A program made the translations under genes and the position numbers. This document shows positions 35,906 to 43,339 of a stretch of DNA of 64,000 bases, piece by piece. This DNA is from G963663315 sp965231905 (GTDB lineage Bacteria > Pseudomonadota > Gammaproteobacteria > Arenicellales > Poriferihabitantaceae). Below the pieces are notes generated by a model, which saw only the letters and a program-made list of their open reading frames with translations, searched no databases and was not told the DNA's origin. Within the stretch, counting starts at the first letter, position 1. Each line of letters starts with the position of its first letter. The DNA lies in the NCBI GenBank assembly GCA_965231905.1, contig CBDDOO010000001.1:1-64000 (forward strand), in the 5' to 3' direction.

Positions 35906-36739
35906 GTATCCGCCGCCTTCGGGCGGCGGCCTCATTGAAGCAGGATCGAGCACCAAAAAGACACTTTGGGGCTTTTGTATCCGCCGCCTTCGGGCGGCGG
36001 CCTCATTGAAGCGGCAGGGCGACCGCTGTGGCCCCCAACCCGCCCGGTACGTATCCGCCGCCTTCGGGCGGCGGCCTCATTGAAGCCAGTTGGGTTTCAC
36101 AGTGCTTGCATTGGTTCGGTACGTATCCGCCGCCTTCGGGCGGCGGCCTCATTGAAGCTGCCTCGGTTCTCCTGTTTGTCGTCTTCTTCTTTGTGTATCC
36201 GCCGCCTTCGGGCGGCGGCCTCATTGAAGCAGCGATTCTCGTTGCTCAGACTCTTCTTCCAGGATTGTATCCGCCGCCTTCGGGCGGCGGCCTCATTGAA
36301 GCCGGATAATCAGATGGTTAAATTTTGAGATTTGGAATGTATCCGCCGCCTTCGGGCGGCGGCCTCATTGAAGCGATAGGCTGTTTTGGTTTGGTTGGTC
36401 ATTTTCGTTGTGTATCCGCCGCCTTCGGGCGGCGGCCTCATTGAAGCCGATTCGTAGGCACTCAATGTCTCCTGTTAAAGTCGGGTATCCGCCGCCTTCG
36501 GGCGGCGGCCTCATTGAAGCATCATATATCTGGTATTCATTGTGTAGTCTCCAAGTTGTATCCGCCGCCTTCGGGCGGCGGCCTCATTGAAGCGGGCTTG
36601 TGTGGTCAGGGGGGATAGTGTCTTCCTCGTGTATCCGCCGCCTTCGGGCGGCGGCCTCATTGAAGCTAATTGTGTTTCCCATGTCATTGCCCCTCCGGGC
36701 TGGGTATCCGCCGCCTTCGGGCGGCGGCCTCATTGAATG
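35906..36739 (+). CRISPR. CRISPR array, 12 repeats and 11 spacers
   Basis: A 36-base repeat (begins GTATCCGCCGCCTTCG, ends CCTCATTGAAGC) with a perfect 8-bp stem and TTCG loop. Repeats start at 35906, 35977, 36051, 36123, 36195, 36267, 36339, 36412, 36485, 36558, 36631 and 36704. Spacers are 35-38 bases and all different. The final repeat differs in its last two bases (TG instead of GC), which marks the leader-distal end. The CCTCATTGAAGC tail matches the repeats known from GSU-type I-G systems. No spacer obviously matches another part of this window by eye. Confidence 0.98.
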
Positions 36740-36802
36740 TCAGAGATATGAGAAACGGCATCCCGGTAAAATTGTGTTATAGTCAAAAATAACGAACAAG
36801 GC

Positions 36803-37336
36803 ATGGTGATTTTGCCCATGGAGCGACAATTGACGATAGGGCGGGGCGCCCGCGCTGTCAAGAGCCTGCCGATTGTCGGTTGGCGCGAATGGCTCGCTAT
36901 CCCCACGTTGCAGGTCGGTCGCATAAAGGCCAAAATAGATAGCGGCGCTCGCACCTCGTCCCTGCATGCCGCCGATATTCAGGCCATTACTGACCGTGGC
37001 GATCCATATATTTCGTTTATCGTTTATCCCGAGCAGCGCCGCCGCCAAACGGAGATTGCCTGTGTTGCGGCGGTTTTTGATCAGCGTCTGGTGACCAGTT
37101 CGAGCGGTCATCGTGAGCTTCGTTACATCATCCAGGTGGAGGTCTCTTTAGGTGGCGCCACCTGGCCGATTGAACTGTCCCTGACGAATCGGGACTCCAT
37201 GGGGTTCCGTATGCTTCTGGGGCGCGAAGCGCTGCGGCAGCGATTCCTGATCGACACCAGCCGCTCGTTCATCGCCGGGCGCAGCCATGCCGATATTTCA
37301 ACGGCTCCAACCCGTAAAATCAGGACAAAAACATGA
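36803..37336 (+). CDS. ATP-dependent zinc protease-like protein
   Basis: A 177-residue protein of the family often annotated as ATP-dependent zinc protease, with a retropepsin-like strand IVGWREWLAIPTLQVGRIKA and KIDSGARTSSLHA, where D/SGA is the aspartyl-protease-like motif. MGFRMLLGREAL closes the domain. It overlaps rimK by 4 bases (ATGA), and the same gene pair is common in Gammaproteobacteria. The exact reaction is uncertain. ATG 36803 is used; ATG 36818 is equally possible. Confidence 0.75.
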   Translation: MVILPMERQLTIGRGARAVKSLPIVGWREWLAIPTLQVGRIKAKIDSGARTSSLHAADIQAITDRGDPYISFIVYPEQRRRQTEIACVAAVFDQRLVTSSSGHRELRYIIQVEVSLGGATWPIELSLTNRDSMGFRMLLGREALRQRFLIDTSRSFIAGRSHADISTAPTRKIRTKT

Positions 37337-38271
37337 AGATTGGTCTCCTGTGCCGTAATGCGACACTTTATTCCCACAGGCGTCTGGTTGAGGCGGCGCA
37401 AGAGCGCGGGCATGATATCGATGTGATTAATCATCTGCGCTGCTACATTGATATCGCATCCAACGATCCGGAGGTTCATTACCAGGGTGAGTCTCTCAAG
37501 GGCTATGACGCGATTATCCCTCGCATTGGCGCTTCTGTGACTTTTTTCGGCACTGCGGTTCTCCGCCAGTTCGAGATGATGGGTGTCTATCCGGTTAATG
37601 AATCGGTCGGCATTTCCCGTTCCCGGGATAAGCTGCGCAGTATGCAATTGTTGTCGCGTCAGGGTGTCGGCCTGCCGGTCACGGTCTTCGCCCACCGCAC
37701 ATCCGATGCCAGGGAATTGTTGAAAATTGCCGGCGGAGCGCCGGTAGTCATCAAGCTGTTGGAAGGAACCCAGGGTATCGGCGTCGTCCTCGGCGAGACC
37801 ACTAGGGCGGCGGAAAGTATCATCCAGGCCTTCGGCGGAGTGAAGACGAATTTTCTGGTGCAAACGTTTGTGAAAGAAGCCGGCGGCGAAGACATTCGCT
37901 GCCTGGTGATCGGAGAGAAAGTCGTCGCGGCGATGATCCGGCGCGGCGAGAAAGGGGAATTCCGATCCAACCTCCATCGTGGCGGGGTGGCTGAATCCAT
38001 TAAAATTACACAACAGGAGCGCAGAACGGCCGTGAGGGCGGCCAACGCAGTCGGGCTGAACGTCTGTGGCGTTGATCTGTTGCGTTCCAATGACGGACCA
38101 GTGGTCATGGAAGTCAATTCCTCCCCCGGCCTTCAGGGCATCGAAACAGCCACCCGGATTGACGTGGCCGGAAAGATCATCGAGTTTATCGAAAAGAACG
38201 CCCGACCCGGTCGCACCCAGACCAAGGGCGCCCGTAACCGCAAGAAGACAGTCTACCCGCCCGCCGTTTGA
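37333..38271 (+). CDS. rimK: RimK-type ATP-grasp ligase
   Basis: A 312-residue ATP-grasp enzyme: MKIGLLCRNATLYSHRRL at the start, DAIIPRIGASVTFFG, VVIKLLEGTQGIGVVLG in the ATP-binding lobe, EDIRCLVIGEKVVAAMIRR, and the metal-binding VVMEVNSSPGLQGIE. RimK adds glutamates to ribosomal protein S6 or makes poly-glutamate. The C-terminus is a basic extension (GARNRKKTVYPPAV). It is coupled to the upstream gene. Confidence 0.9.
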   Translation: MKIGLLCRNATLYSHRRLVEAAQERGHDIDVINHLRCYIDIASNDPEVHYQGESLKGYDAIIPRIGASVTFFGTAVLRQFEMMGVYPVNESVGISRSRDKLRSMQLLSRQGVGLPVTVFAHRTSDARELLKIAGGAPVVIKLLEGTQGIGVVLGETTRAAESIIQAFGGVKTNFLVQTFVKEAGGEDIRCLVIGEKVVAAMIRRGEKGEFRSNLHRGGVAESIKITQQERRTAVRAANAVGLNVCGVDLLRSNDGPVVMEVNSSPGLQGIETATRIDVAGKIIEFIEKNARPGRTQTKGARNRKKTVYPPAV

Positions 38272-38353
38272 GCAGGCCGTCAGGTCATTGCGCCGGGCCT
38301 CTCTCGCCAAATCGTAAACACTCTTTTAAGCGCATAGTCAGAATGATGGGTTC

Positions 38354-38944
38354 ATGATATACGACTTTATTATTCCGTTGGTGACATTTGTCTTTGTCGC
38401 ATCCATTACTCCCGGCCCGAATAACCTGATGTTGCTGGCATCGGGGGCTAATTTCGGGTTCCAGCGCAGTTTTCCGCACATGCTGGGTGTTTCTCTGGGG
38501 CATGCGTTTATGGTGTTCCTGGTGGGTATCGGCCTGGCGCAAATCTTTGAGATTTATCCTGTTTTGAAAACAGTTCTGAAAGTGATCAGCGTTGCGTACC
38601 TGCTGTATCTGGCGTGGAGAATTGCCAACGCGAGCGCTCCTGAGGAAAGAGAAAGCGAAGGACGGCCTTTCACATTCATGCAGGCGGCGGCGTTTCAATG
38701 GGTCAACCCGAAAGGCTGGGCGGCGGCGCTGACCGCCGTGACGGTCTATGCGCCGAACCAGCAGTTGGCAGTGGTAGTAACGGTTGCAATCATTTTTTGT
38801 TTGATGAATCTCCTGTCTGTCACTGTCTGGACTGTATTGGGACAACAGATGCAACGATTTCTGACCAGTAAAAAACGGTTGCGGGTATTTAATATCGGTA
38901 TGGCGCTCCTGCTGGTCGGGTCGCTTCAGTCGGTTTTGGTGTAG
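38354..38944 (+). CDS. LysE/RhtB-family amino-acid exporter
   Basis: A 196-residue inner-membrane protein with about six hydrophobic segments. The family hallmark is near the N-terminus: ASITPGPNNLMLLASGANFG, followed by HMLGVSLGHAFMVFLVGIG and a conserved QWVNPKGW. Substrates are amino acids or related metabolites. It stands alone, 46 bases before the ATPase-nuclease pair. Confidence 0.9.
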   Translation: MIYDFIIPLVTFVFVASITPGPNNLMLLASGANFGFQRSFPHMLGVSLGHAFMVFLVGIGLAQIFEIYPVLKTVLKVISVAYLLYLAWRIANASAPEERESEGRPFTFMQAAAFQWVNPKGWAAALTAVTVYAPNQQLAVVVTVAIIFCLMNLLSVTVWTVLGQQMQRFLTSKKRLRVFNIGMALLLVGSLQSVLV

Positions 38945-38990
38945 TGATGGTGGGGTGCAGTGATACAATGATGGTTGTGGAGGTGGGGAT

Positions 38991-40337
38991 ATGAGAATCA
39001 ATGATATAGAAAAATTTGTGCTGGAAGATGTGCGGTGCTTTGAGGGCAGACACGAATTCAACATAAGGCCGTTGACCTTCCTGGTCGGGGAGAACAGTAC
39101 CGGAAAATCCACTGTTCTGGGATGCCTGCAATCGTTGGTTAGCAGCTTTGAATCGGGTGTGGATTTTAACTCGGAACCTTACTTGATGGGGACATTCGCG
39201 GATATTGCCAGGAAGTCCAGACCCAGGAAAACCAGACTCGAGATTGGAATAACTTTTGCTTATCCAGGGCTGAAAGGGGGCAAGCTACAGATTTTCCTGA
39301 AGTTTCGGGAGGAGAAAAACAGGACCGAGCCTGTCGTTGATGAAATGCGCTGGGTTTTTCCGGATGGCGAAATTATTCGCTCTGAAAACGGTAGTCGACA
39401 CGGACCATCCGATTCAAGTTTTGCCTTGCAAGTGGCGGGTGGAGAAAACAGTAAGAAATTTCATTTTCCCGCGAAGAAAGGACAGTTGGGTCCGCTACTC
39501 AGTCTCAGTGTGCTCCGCTTGCTATTTTTTTTGCAAGAGCACACTGGAAATAGCGAGGCCCGGGAAATAGAAGAATTTTTGTCCCGGCAATTCAAGAAAG
39601 AAAAAGACGGGCGGGAACAGTCGTCGATGGGGATACTTGAAGAATTGGAATTTCCCTTGCTCAGCGAGAACAGTTATAGCATTGCGCCCGTCCGTTCCAG
39701 GCCTAAGCGTACCTACGATCCGCTGATTGAAGCGGAAACGCCGGAAGGTAGCGAAATACCGATGTTCCTGATGAGATTGAGCGCAACGAGCAAGGATGAA
39801 TGGAATGATCTGAAAAAGAATATACTGGATTTCGGGAAGGCATCCGGCCTGTTTACCGATGTCGGGGTCAAGCATCTCGGGAAATTTGGTGACCCTTTTC
39901 AGTTGCAGGTCAGGGTTAGAGGGCCCAGATCAAACCTGATGGATGTCGGTTATGGGGTCAGTCAGGTTTTGCCGATCCTGGTTCGTATATTAAATGCGGA
40001 AAATACCCGGTTTTTACTGCAACAACCGGAAGTGCATTTGCATCCCAAAGGGCAAGCGGAATTGACTTCATTGTTTGTTGATGTGATTAAAAACCGACAA
40101 AATTCATTTGTCATTGAAACCCATAGCGACTACATGATTGATCGCGCTCGAATAGAAATTATGAGAGGACGGTTAGATCCGGAAGATCTGTCACTCATTT
40201 ATCTGGAGCCGTTCCAGAATAAAGTCAGGGTTCACAACATTCGTTTTGACAGAGAAGGTAATATGGAGGGGGCGCCGGCTGGTTATCGGGCTTTCTTTCT
40301 CAAGGAATCCGATACATTGCTTGGCTTCGGAGAGTAA
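38991..40337 (+). CDS. OLD/ABC-like AAA ATPase of a putative defence pair
   Basis: A 448-residue ATPase: Walker A in FLVGENSTGKSTVLGCLQ, signature-like MDVGYGVSQVLPILVRIL, and the Walker B/D-loop substitute FLLQQPEVHLHPKGQAELTS, then VIETHSDYMIDRARIEI. This is the AAA_21/DUF3696-type architecture seen in OLD and related systems, with no nuclease of its own. It is followed after 6 bases by a PIN-domain gene, so the two probably act as an ATPase sensor and nuclease effector. Confidence 0.8.
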   Translation: MRINDIEKFVLEDVRCFEGRHEFNIRPLTFLVGENSTGKSTVLGCLQSLVSSFESGVDFNSEPYLMGTFADIARKSRPRKTRLEIGITFAYPGLKGGKLQIFLKFREEKNRTEPVVDEMRWVFPDGEIIRSENGSRHGPSDSSFALQVAGGENSKKFHFPAKKGQLGPLLSLSVLRLLFFLQEHTGNSEAREIEEFLSRQFKKEKDGREQSSMGILEELEFPLLSENSYSIAPVRSRPKRTYDPLIEAETPEGSEIPMFLMRLSATSKDEWNDLKKNILDFGKASGLFTDVGVKHLGKFGDPFQLQVRVRGPRSNLMDVGYGVSQVLPILVRILNAENTRFLLQQPEVHLHPKGQAELTSLFVDVIKNRQNSFVIETHSDYMIDRARIEIMRGRLDPEDLSLIYLEPFQNKVRVHNIRFDREGNMEGAPAGYRAFFLKESDTLLGFGE

Positions 40338-40343
40338 GGCAGG

Positions 40344-40763
40344 ATGTGCGTGATACTGGATGCCAACATGTACGGCAGGTTTCTCAATCAACAGGACGTA
40401 GACATGGAGCCGGTAAGGGACTGGGTGAACAAACACGGCAAGATAGCCTATTCTCCAACCAGAAAGATGGAAAAGGAGCTCGGGAAATTTCCGAAAATGA
40501 AGCAAAAGTTTGGAGAATACCGTCGGGCGGGTAAGTTGAAGCAAGTTAAGAAAGATCAGGTTGATGCTGCTGTGGGCAAGCTGGAATTGGGCGATTTACA
40601 GTCAAACGACAGCCATATTATTGCGTTGGCAAAGTGCGGTAACTTCAAGGTGCTGATTTCCGAAGACCAAATGCTGCACCGGGATTTTAAGGAAAAAGCA
40701 CACGGGAAAGTTTATCAATACAAGAGCCAGAAACACTTGCTCAAAAAGGACACGTGTCCTTAA
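40344..40763 (+). CDS. PIN-domain nuclease-like protein
   Basis: A 139-residue protein. The PIN fold is indicated by the N-terminal CVILDANMYGRFL with its Asp, and the later LQSNDSHIIALAKCGNFKVLISEDQML, which gives the remaining acidic residues. It is 6 bases downstream of the ATPase and presumably a partner effector RNase or DNase. A small palindrome, AAGGACAC-GTGTCCTT, overlaps its last codons. It is not a standard VapC because there is no small antitoxin next to it. Confidence 0.75.
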   Translation: MCVILDANMYGRFLNQQDVDMEPVRDWVNKHGKIAYSPTRKMEKELGKFPKMKQKFGEYRRAGKLKQVKKDQVDAAVGKLELGDLQSNDSHIIALAKCGNFKVLISEDQMLHRDFKEKAHGKVYQYKSQKHLLKKDTCP

Positions 40764-40810
40764 TGTGATTCAGGTATGTTTCTCAATCCACCCCGACCCC
40801 TTTAATACAC

Positions 40811-41244
40811 ATGTCTGGCTCACCTGACATATCGGCATCGACACAGGATATTATTGATATTATATGTGTCGCCCACCCCACTACCCAGGCTATCTCTACG
40901 GCACCTGGGGCACTGAACATCAGCGACAGGATAGTGATCTGGATATTGCCGTACTTCTTCCGGTCCAGGAGGCGCGTGACATGGATCATTCAGCATGGGG
41001 GCGCCTTTCGGTCGATATTTCGCGGGCGGCAAAGGTGGAACGCACTGACTTGATCAATTTGCGCACGGCTCCGGTAATCCTGTGCAAGGAGGTGGTCAAC
41101 GCCGACCGGCGCATTGATTGTGCGGATGAGAATGCGGCGGATGAATTTGAAATGTTGACGCTGTCTTTTTATCAGAAACTGAATGAGGAGCGACGGGAAA
41201 TCGTTGAAAGTGGTCTGAGCGCCGGGAGGTTTTACGATGTCTGA
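40811..41244 (+). pseudogene. MNT-type antitoxin (MntA) gene, frameshifted
   Basis: A nucleotidyltransferase of the MntA type: the reading runs MSGSPDISASTQDIIDIICV in one frame and LYGTWGTEHQRQDSDLDIAV in another, the latter carrying the G-S/T-x-G and DLD motif. A one-base change near 40895 separates them. The next gene should be the HepT toxin: an ATG at 41237 (MSDIL) overlaps the stop of MntA as usual, but its reading loses any similarity after about five codons, where the neighbouring operon begins. This is a decayed toxin-antitoxin pair. Confidence 0.65.
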
Positions 41245-41265
41245 CATTCTCCAATCCCAGCCCGG

Positions 41266-43335
41266 TCATCCTCGCAAGTCGTCCAGAAACTCGGAAGCAG
41301 GTTCTATACCAGTGGCGAGCAGATAATCTCGCGCCCGGGTACATGCAACATACAGCAGGTGGCGTTCCGTATCGTAGGTCTCTTGAAGATCTGCATCATC
41401 CGCAACGGATTCGATTCGTTCCAGCAGCGGAATAACTTCATCGTCGCACGCCATCGCTACGACTGCGCGGAATTCGAGTCCCTTGGCAAGATGCATCGTA
41501 CTGACGGACAGCATGCCCGTGCTGATCTCCATGTGCTCGTCAAGTATCTTGAACGGCGATCCCGACTCTTGTGCAGCCGCCTTCGCACGATCAAGTTGCT
41601 CCACTGATCGAACGAAAATGCCAATCTCGTGCGGCACGACATCCTCAGCAATTCGTTCCGCAATCCACGCGCCAACCGTCTTTCCTTCCTGCTCTTTGCT
41701 GTTGAATACACGGATATCCGGCTCTGGCCCATTGAATATCGAAACCGTGCCCCGCCGGTCTTCCACATTTCCGTCAACATCGGAAATCTGAGGTCCGAGC
41801 AAGCGGTCAGATTGCATCCGTATCTGGTGCGAGGTCCGATAATTGATCCGCAGCGTTTGAGAGCGGCCCCGGACATCCACACCCAGGGATTTCCACGAAA
41901 AGGGAGGTTGGAAGATACGCTGGCCGAGGTCACCGGCGAAGAACAGCGCATTGGGCCGACCGCCACCCAGAGCCGCGAGGAATCGTAGCTGGGTGACACC
42001 AATATCTTGCGCCTCATCAACTACAGCGAAGTTGAATGGAGGGTTCCGACGGGCCGGGAGTTTCTCCGCTAACTGGTTACACATTTGTGCGTGCGTCACC
42101 AAGCCTCGCTCACTCAAGCCTCGCTTTACAATTTCGAACACTTCCCATAACTCAAGACGCTGCTGCTCCGGCAAGCGCGTTTTGCGTCCCAGACGCTTAA
42201 CGTCGCGATAGTCTTCCCACGTCGGCAGTTGCCAGGCATCGACGACATCTTCCCACTCCCGGAGCAGGAACCGTGGACTAAATCTCTGCGCTCCCTTGCC
42301 ATCTGTCACCTCGGTCAGCAACTGCCTGATCTGCTCTCTCGTTGCAATCTTTGGACGTGCGATATGTGCCTCAAACAATCGTTCGCTGATCCTGTTGATT
42401 GCGTACACTTCAAGACGCTCCGCCAATCTCGGTTCGTTACTGATCAGTCGACGCAACTTGATTCGAAGCACACTGACCAGGGTGTCAGAAAATGTTGTCA
42501 GGAGGACTCGTGCGCCGGGATTGCTCCGCGCCAGATGGACTGCTCGATGCAGTGCGACGATTGTCTTTCCGGTACCTGCAGAACCAGAGACTCGCGCTGG
42601 TCCGCTAAAGTCCTTCTCAACGATGTGGCGTTGCGCGGGATGGAGGAATACTGCCCATTTCTCCCAGGGATACTCAAGCGCGAGCGAAAACTCCTCCGCA
42701 TCCGCCATGACCCGGAAGCGCCGCTGGGCATCCGGATGGTCGAACGGGTCGACGGTACCGGTCACCACTGTCGCTCTTTCCGGTCGCCCACCGGTCGCCA
42801 GTTCGAGAAGTGCTTCCGCCGCCTCGCCCGGTAGGTGATCTGCTATTTCCAGTAGCTTGTCTTCATCCGCCTTGCGAACATCGTTCAGCCACTCGGCCGG
42901 TACACCGAATCCCAGAAGCTCATTTTCCGATACATTATCGAACAGGGCCGCCTTGGTCGCCGGATATTTCTCCACGACATAGGTCGGAACGGCGATCTCC
43001 TGGACCCTCTCACGGATTTCTACGAGTTGTGCGGCACCCGTTTGGGGATGCGTCTCGAGTTTACGCCGCTCAGCCCACTGATACGCCTTGTCGTGGTGAT
43101 CAACATAGCAGAGTAATAGACTGTCGGTGCTACGATGAACGATCAAACGGATATCACGGCTGACACGCACCGACCAGAAGTTTGGATCCCGTACTGCATT
43201 CAGCTTGTGGAACTGCATACCCGGATTCGCCGGGTTGAGCTGCAGATCGAACGCAGTCGTTTTGATCGCTTTTTGCTCGTCGCCAGTTAGCCTGGCGAGG
43301 CTATCTGTGAACGTATCGGCGATTCGGAAGTTCAT
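41266..43335 (-). CDS. SF1 UvrD-like helicase with N-terminal ParE/RelE-like domain
   Basis: A 689-residue protein from ATG 43335, 4 bases after the stop of the protease gene. Residues 1-95 look like a RelE/ParE toxin fold: FRIADTFTDSLARLTGDEQ then FWSVRVSRDIRLIVH. The rest is an SF1A helicase: Walker A GSAGTGKTIVALHRAV, motif II VVDEAQDIG, motif IV LRINYRTSHQI, motif V STMHLAKGLEF and motif VI LLYVACTRAR. Helicase activity seems intact; the toxin-like fold may bind RNA or target the helicase. It is the last gene of the Res-Mod operon. Confidence 0.85.
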   Translation of the reverse strand: MNFRIADTFTDSLARLTGDEQKAIKTTAFDLQLNPANPGMQFHKLNAVRDPNFWSVRVSRDIRLIVHRSTDSLLLCYVDHHDKAYQWAERRKLETHPQTGAAQLVEIRERVQEIAVPTYVVEKYPATKAALFDNVSENELLGFGVPAEWLNDVRKADEDKLLEIADHLPGEAAEALLELATGGRPERATVVTGTVDPFDHPDAQRRFRVMADAEEFSLALEYPWEKWAVFLHPAQRHIVEKDFSGPARVSGSAGTGKTIVALHRAVHLARSNPGARVLLTTFSDTLVSVLRIKLRRLISNEPRLAERLEVYAINRISERLFEAHIARPKIATREQIRQLLTEVTDGKGAQRFSPRFLLREWEDVVDAWQLPTWEDYRDVKRLGRKTRLPEQQRLELWEVFEIVKRGLSERGLVTHAQMCNQLAEKLPARRNPPFNFAVVDEAQDIGVTQLRFLAALGGGRPNALFFAGDLGQRIFQPPFSWKSLGVDVRGRSQTLRINYRTSHQIRMQSDRLLGPQISDVDGNVEDRRGTVSIFNGPEPDIRVFNSKEQEGKTVGAWIAERIAEDVVPHEIGIFVRSVEQLDRAKAAAQESGSPFKILDEHMEISTGMLSVSTMHLAKGLEFRAVVAMACDDEVIPLLERIESVADDADLQETYDTERHLLYVACTRARDYLLATGIEPASEFLDDLRG

Positions 43336-43339
43336 TGGA

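Noticed and set aside
35966..36328. Open frames with repeated peptides across the CRISPR array
   Set aside because: The repeating peptides are translations of the 36-base repeats, not a repeat protein.
37123..38310. A 395-residue minus-strand open frame opposite rimK
   Set aside because: Antisense shadow; the plus-strand rimK has ATP-grasp motifs throughout.
40344..40763. VapC toxin of a VapBC pair
   Set aside because: No small antitoxin precedes it; the preceding gene is a large ATPase with a 6-base gap, so it was read as an ATPase-effector pair.
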